A stretch of DNA of 26,824 nucleotides from Pseudomonadota bacterium (GCA_015486505.1 WFRP01000101.1:1-26824); one strand, 5' to 3'. Positions 6,837 through 16,376 are shown, counted from the first letter of the stretch. The notes: a model not told the origin generated them from the sequence alone. Made by a program: numbers and translations.

Positions 6837-8822
6837 ATGAATCCGATCAGCTGGTACAACTGGTATAAGAATCAAAAAATGGCAGTCAAACTCGGCCTTG
6901 GTTTTTTCTGGGTAGTAATCCTCTTTCTCGCCACCACCTGGCAGAGCCAGCTCACCATCAGTACATTGCAGGATGAATACAAACATATGATTAAGGTTGT
7001 CGAAGGCAAGAAAAGCCTGCTTTTCCAGATAAATATCAACCTGCTCAAAGCCAGCGCCCTGAAAGAGGCCTACAAGGTTCATCCGCAATCGAAACTGGCC
7101 GATCAGGTTGACCGGCAGATCGGAATTGTCAAAAAGCAGCTCTCGCAACTGGAAGAACTCGAAAAAAAACTAAAGTGCAAATCCGGCATTGCGGCGGTAA
7201 AAAAACTCCGCGACAATGTCGATATCTATGAAGAAGCCTTCGGTATGCTGGTCGATGAGATGCAGGTCATGGGCTTAAATCCGAAATCGGGCTGTCTGGG
7301 AGAATTTCACGATATCGCCGCAAAACTCGAAAAGCAGCTCGATCACCATGAAGGTGCGGGCATGCAGAGAGAGAGTATGATGGCGCTGTCGCAATTGCGC
7401 CGGCATGAAAAAGATTACCTGCTCCGACACACTCAGAAAGATATCGAGCTGGTCGACAATCAACTCGACCTCTTAAAACTGAACGTCACCCTGATGGGCA
7501 TTCCCGACGAGGAAAAAGAGAAAATCACCTACAGCTGCGACCAGTACCTTGCCATTTTTCACGCCCTGGTCAACGCCCGGAACCGGGTGGATAAAGCCGA
7601 CAAGATCATCAACCAGGTCTCGACTACGGTTAACCGGCAGGTCGAACAAGAGGTGACCGCCGGGGAAGCCCTGATGCGCAAAGCCGTCCAGGCCAACCGC
7701 CGCAGAGGCAAGCAGATGGCGGAAACAGCCCTTTTTCTGGCCGGATTCGCGCTTTTTCTCGCCATTATCATTACCATCTCGGTCAACAACCTGATTGTCA
7801 AACCGCTGCATCAGTGTGTCGATTTTGCCGACCGGATCGCCACCGGCGACCTCTCCGGGCGTCTCGAAATCAACCAGAAGGATGAAATCGGCTGGCTGGT
7901 CCGGGCCTTGAACAAGATGGGAGAGACCTTAAGCGAGCTTTTACGGGAGATTGACGGCGGCATCCACGACCAGGCTGAGGTCGCCCAGTCGCTGAACCAA
8001 ATCTCTGAAAAAGTCGCCGGTGAATCCACCAACACCGCCACCAAGGCCAACGCCGTGGCCTTGGCTTCCGAAGAGATGAATGCCAACACCGCGACCGTCG
8101 CTGCCGCAATGGACGAGGCCAGCAACAACGTCGGCATGATCGCGGTCGGGATCGAGGAGATGAACACCGCCATCGTTGAAGTCGCGGGAAATACGGCAAA
8201 AGCCCGCGAGATCGCCACCCGGGCGGTTACCACCTCCCAATCAGCGGCCCAAAAAGTCGGCGCGCTGGGCCAGGCGGCCCAGGAAATCGGCAAGGTAACG
8301 GAAACCATCAATACGATTTCATCGCAAACCAATCTGCTGGCTCTGAACGCGACCATTGAAGCGGCCCGGGCCGGGGAAATGGGCAAGGGTTTTGCCGTGG
8401 TCGCCAACGAGATCAAGGATCTCGCCCAGCAGACCGCCCAGGCCACCAAGGAAATCGCGCTTAAAATCAACGCGATTCAGCAGGAGACCCGGGAGACGGT
8501 CGCAGAAATCGACCAGATCGCCGCCATCAACAACCAGGTCGACGAACTGGTCAGCACCATTGCCGCAACCATTGAAGAGCAGTCGATCGTCACCCGGGAT
8601 TTGAGCGCAGGCTCCAACCAGGCGACACAGGGCATCAGCGAAGTCAACCGGAACGTCGCCCAGAATTCAGAGACCGCCTCAGCTATCGCCCGGGATATCA
8701 CCGAGGTCGATCAGGCCGCTCGCAACCTGACCGATGCCGGCAACCAAATCAGGACCAACGCCGCGCAGATGGCGCGGCTGGCGGAAAAACTAAAGGAAAT
8801 GATCGCTCGTTTCACGATATAG
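6837..8822 (+). CDS. Methyl-accepting chemotaxis protein
   Basis: 661-residue transmembrane chemoreceptor. The first membrane helix (about residues 15-36) is followed by an all-helical periplasmic sensor domain. Its MALSQLRRHEKDYLLRHTQK segment resembles helical bimodular (HBM) ligand domains. The second membrane helix is at about 297-321, followed by a HAMP domain (IVKPLHQCVDFADRIATGDL). The signalling domain follows, with the conserved hairpin tip ISSQTNLLALNATIEAARAG near residues 494-513. There is no CheR-binding pentapeptide at the C-terminus (ends ARFTI). An in-frame ATG at 6744 is rejected because AAGGAG stands just before 6837. No che genes are nearby, so this is an orphan receptor; ligand unknown. 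Confidence 0.95.
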   Translation: MNPISWYNWYKNQKMAVKLGLGFFWVVILFLATTWQSQLTISTLQDEYKHMIKVVEGKKSLLFQININLLKASALKEAYKVHPQSKLADQVDRQIGIVKKQLSQLEELEKKLKCKSGIAAVKKLRDNVDIYEEAFGMLVDEMQVMGLNPKSGCLGEFHDIAAKLEKQLDHHEGAGMQRESMMALSQLRRHEKDYLLRHTQKDIELVDNQLDLLKLNVTLMGIPDEEKEKITYSCDQYLAIFHALVNARNRVDKADKIINQVSTTVNRQVEQEVTAGEALMRKAVQANRRRGKQMAETALFLAGFALFLAIIITISVNNLIVKPLHQCVDFADRIATGDLSGRLEINQKDEIGWLVRALNKMGETLSELLREIDGGIHDQAEVAQSLNQISEKVAGESTNTATKANAVALASEEMNANTATVAAAMDEASNNVGMIAVGIEEMNTAIVEVAGNTAKAREIATRAVTTSQSAAQKVGALGQAAQEIGKVTETINTISSQTNLLALNATIEAARAGEMGKGFAVVANEIKDLAQQTAQATKEIALKINAIQQETRETVAEIDQIAAINNQVDELVSTIAATIEEQSIVTRDLSAGSNQATQGISEVNRNVAQNSETASAIARDITEVDQAARNLTDAGNQIRTNAAQMARLAEKLKEMIARFTI

Positions 8823-8860
8823 CTTTCAGGCGCTCTCACAACACGAAATCGGAACCAATT

Positions 8861-11584
8861 ATGACCAGGCAACAACGCCCGCAAACCATCTACTTGAAAG
8901 ATTATCAACCCCCGCAATTTCTGGTGGAAACCGTCGCCCTCGATTTCGCCCTCGAGCAAAAATCGACCATAGTCCGTAACCGGATGCGCCTCAGCCGGGC
9001 GCCGGGCACGCCGGCTGCCGCCTCTCTGCGACTTGACGGCCGCCGGCTTGAACTTGTCGCGATAACCCTCGACGGCCATACTCTTGCCGCCGAAAGTTAT
9101 CAGGTTGAGGCCGAGTCTCTGACTATCAGCCGGCTGCCGGATAACTTCACCCTGGAAATTACAACCCAAATCAATCCCGCGGCCAACACCGCGCTCGAAG
9201 GGCTCTATGCTTCGGGAGCAATGTTCTGCACCCAGTGCGAGCCCCACGGCTTCAGCCGCATCACCTATTTCCCCGACCGGCCCGATGTCCTGACCTACTT
9301 CACCACCCGAATCGAAGCCGACCGGGCGCAATTTCCGGTTCTGCTCAGCAACGGCAACCTGATTGAAGAGGGTTTACTGCCGGATAACCGCCACTATGTC
9401 ATCTGGGAAGACCCCTTTAAGAAACCGGCTTATCTTTTCGCGCTGGTTGCCGGGCGCCTGACAACCTTAAAGGATAATTTCACGACCATGTCCGGGCGGG
9501 AAATCGCGATTCACTTTCACGTTGAAAAACAAAACCGGGATAAGTGCGCCCACGCCATCAACGCGCTCAAAAAAGCGATGCGCTGGGATGAAAAAGCGTA
9601 TGGCCGCGAATATGATCTTGATCTTTATCAGATTGTCGCTGTCGATGATTTTAATTTCGGGGCGATGGAAAACAAGGGGCTGAATATTTTTAATTCAAAA
9701 TATGTTCTGGCGTTACCGGACAGCGCCACCGACAGCGATTTTGAGGCGATCGAAAGGGTAATCGCCCATGAATATCTGCATAACTGGACCGGCAACCGGA
9801 TTACCTGCCGCGACTGGTTTCAGTTGAGCTTGAAAGAGGGCTTAACCGTTTTCCGCGATCAGCAGTATGGCGCTTTTGCTTATCCGGGCGGCGGCGGCCG
9901 GATTCGCGATGTCCGGCGCCTGCGTAATTTTCAGTTCCCGGAGGATGCCGGGCCGCTGGCCCATCCGGTCCAGCCCAAAGAATATGTCGAAATCAATAAT
10001 TTCTACACGACCACCGTCTATGAAAAGGGGGCCGAGATTATCCGGATGCTCTGGGTGATGCTCGGTGAAACCGGCTTCAAAAAAGGCATGGCCCTCTATT
10101 TCAGCCGCCACGACGGCGCCGCGGTTACGATTGCGGATCTTCTTAAAGCCCTGCGTGATGCCACCGGCTACGACCTTAAACAATTTAAGCGCTGGTACGA
10201 TCAGGCCGGCACCCCGGAATTAAACGTAATTCAAGCCTGGCATCCGGCCACCGGCGAATTTACCCTGGACATCAGCCAGAGATCCCCTACAACCCCGGCA
10301 CAGCCTGAGAAGCTGCCGCTCCATATCCCGCTGGCAATCGCCCTGTTTAACCGGAACGGAGAGCAATTAAACTTAAAAACCGACGAAAATCACCCCGGCG
10401 GCCAATCCGAACCGGCGCCAGCCGGCAGCGAAGTTCTCGCAATCAGGAAAAGTCACGAAATTTTTACTTTTCAGAATATAACTGAAAAACCGACCGTCTC
10501 CCTCCTGCGCGGCTTTTCGGCTCCGGTAAGACTTGACTGCAACTACGAAAAAGACGAACTCGCCTTTCTCGCCGCCCACGACAACGACCCTTTCAGTCGC
10601 TGGGAAGCCGGACAGAAGCTGGCTTTAATCGAGATTCTTGCTGAAATCAACGGAAGCGACGAGGGCAGCGCCGGCAACTGTAACAGCAACAATTCAGACA
10701 ACCGCCCGGAATCGCTTTTTTCGCGGACATTCGCAACGATTATCACGAAAAACTGGCCCGCCAATGAAGCCGACGGCGTTGCCGAGCTGCTGAGCCTGCC
10801 GGGTGAAATCTATATCGGGGAACAGTTGGCGGAAATTGAGCCGCAGAAGGTTTTCAGCGCCCGCCGGAACTTAAAGAAGAAACTGGCGCAAAGATGGGAA
10901 AATGAGCTGGTAGAACTCTATCATCGGTCGCGGGTTTCCGGCCCTTACCGGCCGGTTCCAGCGGCTATGGCCCGGCGCCGCCTGCAAAATCTGGCCCTTG
11001 ATTACCTGGCCGCCCTGGGCGCGGACGGCCCCGCGGAAAAACTCTGCCGGCAGCAATATCAAACCGCCGACAACCTGACCAATCGCGCCGCCGCCCTGGC
11101 CGGTCTCCTGGAAATCTACCCGAACCCAGCCCCGCCGGAACTTGACGATTTCTATGACAAAGGTAAAAACACCCCGTTGCTCCTCGACCGCTGGTTTGCG
11201 CTGCAGGCTCTGGTGCAGCATCCGGAGACCGGCAGTCGGGTCAAAGAGCTGACTGAACATCCGGCTTTCATCCGCACCAATCCCAATCGGGTCCGGGCCC
11301 TGCTTTCAACCTTTGCTCTGGCAAATCAGGTTGCCTTTCACCGGCAGGACGGCTCCGGCTATAGGCTTTTGCGCCGGGAAATCGCCGCCCTGGATCAAAC
11401 CAACCCGCAGCTTGCGGCCCGGCTCGCCGGTTTCCTAAGCCGCTGGCAAAGCTTTGCTTCACCTTACCGGGAACTGATGCGGAAAGAGTTGCAGACCCTG
11501 GCAACGTCGCCGCAAATCTCAAAAGACTTAGGCGAAATCATCCACAAGAGCCTGACAACAAAAATAGTCAATTTGCCAAAGTAA
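8861..11584 (+). CDS. pepN: Aminopeptidase N (M1 family zinc metallopeptidase)
   Basis: 907-residue cytoplasmic aminopeptidase removing N-terminal residues from peptides. The exopeptidase motif GAMENKGLN starts near residue 267. The zinc site is H303-E304-x-x-H307 with E326 eighteen residues later (HEYLHNWTGNR...LSLKEGLT), and the likely transition-state Tyr is Y387 in VYEKGAE. Length and the N-terminal segment YLKDYQPPQF.VE agree with the PepN type found in Proteobacteria (about 870-890 residues). A Ser/Asn/Asp-rich stretch (around GSDEGSAGNCNSNNSDN, near residue 600) is a probable loop insertion that explains part of the extra length. The ribosome-binding site is weak. It follows the chemoreceptor by 38 bp and converges with the TPR lipoprotein gene. 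Confidence 0.96.
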   Translation: MTRQQRPQTIYLKDYQPPQFLVETVALDFALEQKSTIVRNRMRLSRAPGTPAAASLRLDGRRLELVAITLDGHTLAAESYQVEAESLTISRLPDNFTLEITTQINPAANTALEGLYASGAMFCTQCEPHGFSRITYFPDRPDVLTYFTTRIEADRAQFPVLLSNGNLIEEGLLPDNRHYVIWEDPFKKPAYLFALVAGRLTTLKDNFTTMSGREIAIHFHVEKQNRDKCAHAINALKKAMRWDEKAYGREYDLDLYQIVAVDDFNFGAMENKGLNIFNSKYVLALPDSATDSDFEAIERVIAHEYLHNWTGNRITCRDWFQLSLKEGLTVFRDQQYGAFAYPGGGGRIRDVRRLRNFQFPEDAGPLAHPVQPKEYVEINNFYTTTVYEKGAEIIRMLWVMLGETGFKKGMALYFSRHDGAAVTIADLLKALRDATGYDLKQFKRWYDQAGTPELNVIQAWHPATGEFTLDISQRSPTTPAQPEKLPLHIPLAIALFNRNGEQLNLKTDENHPGGQSEPAPAGSEVLAIRKSHEIFTFQNITEKPTVSLLRGFSAPVRLDCNYEKDELAFLAAHDNDPFSRWEAGQKLALIEILAEINGSDEGSAGNCNSNNSDNRPESLFSRTFATIITKNWPANEADGVAELLSLPGEIYIGEQLAEIEPQKVFSARRNLKKKLAQRWENELVELYHRSRVSGPYRPVPAAMARRRLQNLALDYLAALGADGPAEKLCRQQYQTADNLTNRAAALAGLLEIYPNPAPPELDDFYDKGKNTPLLLDRWFALQALVQHPETGSRVKELTEHPAFIRTNPNRVRALLSTFALANQVAFHRQDGSGYRLLRREIAALDQTNPQLAARLAGFLSRWQSFASPYRELMRKELQTLATSPQISKDLGEIIHKSLTTKIVNLPK

Positions 11585-11586
11585 AA

Positions 11587-11604
11587 TGATCTGCGATCAG
11601 ATCA
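11587..11604. repeat. Perfect inverted repeat just after pepN
   Basis: TGATCTG-CGAT-CAGATCA forms a 7-bp stem with a 4-nt loop two bases after the pepN stop. There is no T-run, so it is at best a weak or factor-dependent terminator. Confidence 0.55.
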
Positions 11605-11606
11605 CC

Positions 11607-11711
11607 GCCAAATACCCCTAAGTCAAGCCTGACCCCGTTTGCTTTCTATACGGCTCATTTTGCGCCAAATACCCCTATGACCCCGTTTGCTTTCTATACG
11701 GCTCATTTTGC
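11607..11711. repeat. Tandem repeat pair linked to Y1-transposase debris
   Basis: Two direct copies start at 11607 (57 bp) and 11664 (48 bp), the second lacking 9 bp of the first. Both contain CCGTTTGCTTTCTATACGGC and CTCATTTTGC. The first copy carries a 28-bp block (11609-11636) found again with one mismatch at 22767-22794 at the end of the GT4 gene. The CTATACGGCTCATTTTG part resembles codons near the 3' end of the transposase gene at 19376-20182. Confidence 0.8.
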
Positions 11712-11806
11712 TCATTTTGCCGGTAAAAACTTAGATATAGACCCATATATCACCTATTATGGTGACGTAAACACCGAATTTTCAATAAGTTAGCTTGGCC
11801 CGACCC
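11690..11806 (+). pseudogene. Decayed 3' end of a REP-associated (Y1) transposase element
   Basis: This stretch follows the last about 110 bp of the intact element at 20090-20195 with many substitutions. Shared blocks include CTATAyGGCTCATTTTG, a GATATAGA block, CACCTATTAT and AATATTCAAcAAG-like sequence. It ends in the identical 18-bp terminus GTTAGCTTGGCCCGACCC (11789-11806). No open frame remains. It lies between the convergent pepN and TPR lipoprotein genes and its terminus forms the last codons of the latter. Confidence 0.8.
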
Positions 11807-14013
11807 CTTTTTTCCAGCTCCTTGAGCGCGGCGGCGGCTTCTTTGGCGGTGGCGGGTTTTTTACTGGCCAGGGCCTGTTTGAGGTATTTTTCGGCCGCTT
11901 GCGGATGGCCCGCGGCCCGGTTGATCATGCCCAGGTGATAGAGGGCTTCGGGATCTTCATTGAGCTTTTCGGCCACCCCGTTGAGCAGGGTCAGGGCCTT
12001 TCTGTAATCTCCGGCCCGATAACAGACCCAGGCGGCGGTATCCATCAGCACCGGCTCATCTTTGAATTTCTTCAGGTAGGGCTCTAAAAGTTCCTGCGCC
12101 CGGGTAAGATTCTCCGGTGTCGGCTGCTGGTCGGCGTAATAATAGGCAAGGTTGTTCGCGGCGACCAGGGATTTGGGATTTTTGGCCAGAACCTCTTTAT
12201 ATATTTTGGCGGCCGCGGCGAAATTGCCGGTCTGCTCATAAAGATTGGCCAGGAGCAGGGCATAAATCTGATTTTCCGGATCTTTTTTCCGTAATTCCCG
12301 GCCCCGGGCTAAGGCCTCCTGCGGTGAACCTTGGCGCAGTTCAAGGCGGACCAGAGTAAACAGGGCGGCCCGGTTATCGGGATCTTTGGCCAAAACCCTG
12401 AGCAGACGCTCCCGGGCCGGCGGGAAATTCCGCATCGCGACCTGAATCTGGGCCAGCAGAACGCTCAGGCGCGGGTCATCCGGAGCTTTGGCCAGGTATT
12501 GGCGCACCAGTTCCAAAGCGTCGGCCGCGCGCCCGCGACGCACCATCAGCCGGGCGGTCATTTCCAGAAGTTCCGGAGAATTCGGATTCTGCCGCAGGCC
12601 TTTTTCCACGGTCTGCAAGGCGTCGGCAAAACGGCCCTTCTGCTGATAGATCCGGGCCAGAAGCATCGTCAACGGCGCCATCCGCGCGTCCAGCGCGAAG
12701 GCCTTCTGCAGGGTTGCGAAAGCAATTTCCGGCTCTTCATTGCCGAGATGGGCTTTGGCCAGGCTGAACATCACCGGGACATTCTGCGGCACCTGCTTCA
12801 GGACCGCCCGATATTCGGCAATCGCCCCGTCAAAATCGCGGCGGTTAAGCAGCAGATCCCCTTTCAGGATATGCGCGCTCAAATCAGCGCTATTCTCTTT
12901 TAATACTTCATCAACCAGAGCTAACGCTAAATCATATTCTTTCCGCTGCACCGCCATCTGCGCCAGCAAAAGCTTGGCCCGCAGAAACCGGGGCCCGGTT
13001 TTCATCCTCTCGCTATAACCGGTCAACAACGCTTCCGCCGCGTCAGCCTGCTGCCGGCTGAAGAGATATTTCGCCATCATTTCGGTCAGAACCAATGATT
13101 CCGGCAGATCCTTCAAGCCCTGTTTCAGCACTGCCAGAGATTTAGCTTCATCCTGCCGCTCCGCGTAAAAACGAATCAAAAGAACCCGAAACCGCTCCGC
13201 CTCAGGATGGGCCTTAACCAATGCCTTAAGCTCTTTTTCGGCCGCGGCGAACTGCTTATTGCGGATATGAAATTTAACCAGCAGCAGTTTGGCTTCCGCC
13301 TGCTTTTCCGGCTCCTGCCGGGCGATCAGGGTGTTAAGCTCAGCCTCAGCTTCATCGAGTTTCCCCCGGCGCTCAAGCACCGCCGCCAGCAGCAGGCGCC
13401 CGGCCCGGTTCCGGTTATTGTTCGCCAGCAGTTGTTCAAGATAGCTTTGCGCCCCGGCCATATCTTTATCTTTGAGCCGCAGGTTGGCCAGTAAGATATA
13501 AAGATCCGGGTCTTTGTCGCCGTCGGCAAGTAATTTTTCCAGCACCGCCGCCGCCGCTTTTTTCTTTCCGGTCGCCGCCAGGCCGGCGCCGCGCAGCAAC
13601 CGGGCCTCGAGATTATCGGCATCAACCGCCAGGATTTTATCAGCTTCCGCCAGGGCTTTTTCCGCCTCGCCGCCCATCATCAACAAGCGCCCCCGCATCA
13701 CCTGGGCCGCGATTAAAGCCGGATCAAGCTCTAAAGCCTTATTAAACGCCCCGAACGCCTGTTTAAACTCTTTCTCCTGAAACCGGCACATTCCCAGATA
13801 ATAGTAGCCTGGCGCGTATTTCGGATCGACCTGCAGGGCGTTCTTGAATTCGAGGCGGGCTTTGCCATAATCACCTTGCGCATACAAAGCGGCGCCTTTT
13901 TTATAAAATTTGTCCCGTTTCTCGCCCGGGCCGTATCCGCAGGCAAAAAGCGACCACAACAACGCGATTGCGCCCAACATCAAAGCTGATTTCGCGATAC
14001 GGAACATAAGCAT
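11782..14013 (-). CDS. Large TPR-repeat lipoprotein
   Basis: 743-residue protein with a lipoprotein signal: the hydrophobic stretch SALMLGAIALLWSLFAC gives a lipobox with Cys near residue 25. Nearly all the remainder is tetratricopeptide repeats (for example YAQGDYGKARLEFKNALQVD, YYLGMCRFQEKEFKQAFGAF), roughly 18-20 units. Such proteins act as protein-interaction scaffolds anchored in the outer or inner membrane; the pattern resembles the PrsT-type TPR lipoproteins of exopolysaccharide/PEP-CTERM loci, but no such locus marker is adjacent. The start at 14013 is chosen because AGGAGAAGG lies just before it; the frame also extends upstream to 14121. The final residues (GRAKLTY) are encoded by the terminus of a transposon remnant. 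Specific role unknown. Confidence 0.88.
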   Translation of the reverse strand: MLMFRIAKSALMLGAIALLWSLFACGYGPGEKRDKFYKKGAALYAQGDYGKARLEFKNALQVDPKYAPGYYYLGMCRFQEKEFKQAFGAFNKALELDPALIAAQVMRGRLLMMGGEAEKALAEADKILAVDADNLEARLLRGAGLAATGKKKAAAAVLEKLLADGDKDPDLYILLANLRLKDKDMAGAQSYLEQLLANNNRNRAGRLLLAAVLERRGKLDEAEAELNTLIARQEPEKQAEAKLLLVKFHIRNKQFAAAEKELKALVKAHPEAERFRVLLIRFYAERQDEAKSLAVLKQGLKDLPESLVLTEMMAKYLFSRQQADAAEALLTGYSERMKTGPRFLRAKLLLAQMAVQRKEYDLALALVDEVLKENSADLSAHILKGDLLLNRRDFDGAIAEYRAVLKQVPQNVPVMFSLAKAHLGNEEPEIAFATLQKAFALDARMAPLTMLLARIYQQKGRFADALQTVEKGLRQNPNSPELLEMTARLMVRRGRAADALELVRQYLAKAPDDPRLSVLLAQIQVAMRNFPPARERLLRVLAKDPDNRAALFTLVRLELRQGSPQEALARGRELRKKDPENQIYALLLANLYEQTGNFAAAAKIYKEVLAKNPKSLVAANNLAYYYADQQPTPENLTRAQELLEPYLKKFKDEPVLMDTAAWVCYRAGDYRKALTLLNGVAEKLNEDPEALYHLGMINRAAGHPQAAEKYLKQALASKKPATAKEAAAALKELEKRGRAKLTY

Positions 14014-14091
14014 AAAACCTTCTCCTGAATCCAGGTAGCGATTAAATCCGGGCCGGAAAGATGCGGGACCGGCTCCCGCGGCAACCAGCGT

Positions 14092-14121
14092 TCTATACGC
14101 ACTTTCGCCAAAAAAAGTCAA
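14092..14121 (-). promoter_or_regulatory. Candidate sigma70-type promoter of the TPR lipoprotein gene
   Basis: On the minus strand TTGACT (14121-14116) and TATAGA (14097-14092) are separated by 18 nt and lie about 80 bp before the chosen start. The match is reasonable (5/6 and 4/6), but it is inferred from sequence only. Confidence 0.5.
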
Positions 14122-14335
14122 TCACAACAATTTTATTGCATTTAAGTACGTCCTATGGTAAATGCCCCGACTCCGCCGGCGCAGATGCGGGCGATCCGCC
14201 GAGCGCAAGTGCAATAACGCACAAGGACCTGAGCCGTGCAATGCCGCATTCCCCGGCTGCCGGCTCAACGTTATGGCCGGGCGTTTACGCCCTTTAAGGC
14301 CGATAATCTTTAACAGGGAGTTAAATTTTAATTCA
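14122..14335 (+). promoter_or_regulatory. Structured leader region of rpsA
   Basis: The about 200 bp upstream of the S1 start contains two hairpins: GAGCCG/CGGCTC (14231-14236, 14261-14266) and GGGCG-TTTA-CGCCC (14279-14292), the latter nested in GGCC/GGCC. GGGAG at 14316-14320 lies 15 nt from the ATG, rather far for a Shine-Dalgarno. S1 genes are known to be autoregulated through structured leaders in enterobacteria; a similar role here is inference. No convincing promoter was recognised. Confidence 0.4.
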
Positions 14336-16258
14336 ATGACAGAAGACAACACCACCAACAGTATGGAACAGGAAGAGCCGTCAATGGCAACAGTAATGGG
14401 CGCGGGTATCAAGCCGATGAACGACGATTCGGAGGCGGATGATTTTGCCGAAAAAGGTGAAGATTACGGCGATGATGATTTTGCCGCGATGTTCGAAGAG
14501 AGCGTTCAGGGCAGGGAGATCAAAATCAACAGTCTGGTCACCGGGACCGTGGTTTTGATCAGCGATAACGATGTGGTTATTGATATCGGTTATAAATCCG
14601 AAGGCCATGTTCCCCTCAGTCAGTTCCGTGACGCCAATGGCGAATGCACGATTGCCGAAGGTGATGAGGTCGACGTTTTTCTCGAACGCTACGAAGATGA
14701 ACACGGCAACATCCAGCTCTCCCGCACCAAAGCTGAAAGAATGAAAGTCTGGGAAGAGATTAAACGGATTGCCGATGCCGACGAAACCATCGAAGGGGTG
14801 GTTACCAGCAAGGTTAAGGGCGGTCTTTCCGTTGATATCGGCGTTCCCGCCTTTCTGCCGGGCTCCCAGATCGACCTCAAACCGGTGCGCAACCTCGATA
14901 AACTGATTGGTGAGCGTTTCGAATTCCGGATTCTCAAACATAATCAGAAACGCAATAATGTGGTAATCTCCCGCCGGGTGGTTCTCGAAGAAGTTCGGGA
15001 AAGCATGAAAGAAGATCTTCTCGAAAAACTGCAGGAAGGCGCGACCATCAAGGGCGTGGTTAAAAATATCACCGATTACGGCGCCTTCATCGATCTCGGC
15101 GGCCTTGACGGTCTGCTCCATATAACCGATATTTCCTGGGGCCGGGTTAACCATCCCAGCGAACGGATAAGTGTCGGTGAAACCATTGATGTTAAAATCA
15201 TCAAATACGACGCTGAGCGCCAGCGGGTTTCCCTGGGTATCAAACAGCTCAAGGAAGATCCCTGGACCAACGCGGCCGAGAATTACCCGGTCGGCACCAA
15301 GGTTACCGGCAAGGTTATCAGTATCAAGGATTACGGCGCTTTTGTCGAGATTGAAGAGGGGATTGAAAGCCTGGTCCACGTTTCGGAAATGTCCTGGACC
15401 AAGAAGATCAAACATCCGACCCAGATTGTTAATGTCGGCGACGCCATTGACGCCGTCGTTTTGAGCATTGACCCGGAAAAACGCCGGATCTCACTCGGTA
15501 TGAAACAGGTTGAGCCCAACCCCTGGGACAACCTGATTGACAAATATCCGGTCGGCACCAAGATTGAAGGTGAGATCAAAAACATTACCGATTTCGGCCT
15601 TTTTGTCGGCATCGAAAATGATATTGACGGTCTGGTTCATATTTCCGATATCTCCTGGAGCAAGCGCCTCAAACATCCGGGTGAAATCTACAAGAAAGGT
15701 GAAACCATTCAGGCGGTGGTTTTGAATCTCGATACCGCCAACCAGCGTTTCTCCCTCGGCATCAAACAGCTCAACGAAGATCCCTGGAAGAATATCAGCG
15801 AGAAACTGATGGTCAATGACCATGTTACCGGAGTCGTTACCAACATCACCGATTTCGGCGCTTTCATCGAACTTGAAGACGGGGTTGAAGGCCTGGTCCA
15901 CATCTCGGAAATTACGGCCGACAAGGACGTAAAAGCCGAGGAAGTGCTCAAGGTCGGCGATTCAGTCACCGCCAAGGTTCTGAACATCAACAACGATGAC
16001 CGCAAAATCGGCTTGAGCATCAAAGCTTTTGCCGATGAAAAAGAGAAGATGGAAAGCGGTGAGTACATCACCGACAGCTTCCAGCAAGGCAAAATCTCCT
16101 TTGGCGAAATCCTGCAGCAGGCGACCGAAGGCAAAGACGGCAGCGCGGATAAGGAAGATAGCGCGGCCGCGGCCGCGGCGGCCGGGGAAACTGAGGCCGC
16201 GGATGAAACGCCGGAAACGCCGGGCGCTGCCGGCGCTGATGAAAGCGCTGATGAATAG
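14336..16258 (+). CDS. rpsA: 30S ribosomal protein S1
   Basis: 640-residue protein with six S1 (OB-fold RNA-binding) domains at roughly residues 65-131, 150-214, 232-302, 318-388, 405-475 and 492-560. The last four carry the classical pattern GxVxxITDYGAFIDL...GLLHITDISW. It binds mRNA on the small ribosomal subunit and helps initiation on structured messages. It is longer than the E. coli protein (557) because of an acidic N-terminal extension of about 60 residues and an acidic, Ala-rich C-terminal tail of about 70. An upstream in-frame ATG at 14162 would add an Arg/Cys-rich segment encoded by the leader and is rejected; ATGs at 14363 and 14384 (the latter behind GGAAGAG) remain possible. 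A strong terminator follows. Confidence 0.95.
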   Translation: MTEDNTTNSMEQEEPSMATVMGAGIKPMNDDSEADDFAEKGEDYGDDDFAAMFEESVQGREIKINSLVTGTVVLISDNDVVIDIGYKSEGHVPLSQFRDANGECTIAEGDEVDVFLERYEDEHGNIQLSRTKAERMKVWEEIKRIADADETIEGVVTSKVKGGLSVDIGVPAFLPGSQIDLKPVRNLDKLIGERFEFRILKHNQKRNNVVISRRVVLEEVRESMKEDLLEKLQEGATIKGVVKNITDYGAFIDLGGLDGLLHITDISWGRVNHPSERISVGETIDVKIIKYDAERQRVSLGIKQLKEDPWTNAAENYPVGTKVTGKVISIKDYGAFVEIEEGIESLVHVSEMSWTKKIKHPTQIVNVGDAIDAVVLSIDPEKRRISLGMKQVEPNPWDNLIDKYPVGTKIEGEIKNITDFGLFVGIENDIDGLVHISDISWSKRLKHPGEIYKKGETIQAVVLNLDTANQRFSLGIKQLNEDPWKNISEKLMVNDHVTGVVTNITDFGAFIELEDGVEGLVHISEITADKDVKAEEVLKVGDSVTAKVLNINNDDRKIGLSIKAFADEKEKMESGEYITDSFQQGKISFGEILQQATEGKDGSADKEDSAAAAAAAGETEAADETPETPGAAGADESADE

Positions 16259-16336
16259 TTTCAACCCTTGTTGCCGAAACTGTTCGGCGCGACGATAATT
16301 GAAACTTCGCTTTTAATTTAACTGCTTTTTTCGATA

Positions 16337-16376
16337 AAGCCCGGTAGTTGCGCGATGCGGTTACCGGGCTTTTTTC
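16337..16376 (+). terminator. Rho-independent terminator after rpsA
   Basis: AAGCCCGGTA (16337-16346) and TACCGGGCTT (16362-16371) form a 10-bp stem with a 15-nt loop, followed by TTTTTTC. It separates rpsA from the antiporter gene. Confidence 0.92.

Noticed and set aside
7811..8470. Long minus-strand open frame inside the chemoreceptor gene
   Set aside because: It is antisense to the conserved signalling domain and arises from its regular codon pattern; no initiation signal or family similarity.
11587..11604. Rho-independent terminator for pepN
   Set aside because: The hairpin is perfect but not followed by a T-run; kept only as an inverted repeat.
14162..14335. N-terminal extension of ribosomal protein S1 from an upstream ATG
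   Set aside because: It would translate the structured leader into an Arg/Cys-rich peptide unlike S1 proteins; the ATG at 14336 gives the usual acidic start.
14381..15415. 344-codon minus-strand open frame inside rpsA
   Set aside because: It mirrors the repeated S1 domains in antisense; the plus-strand S1 assignment is unambiguous.
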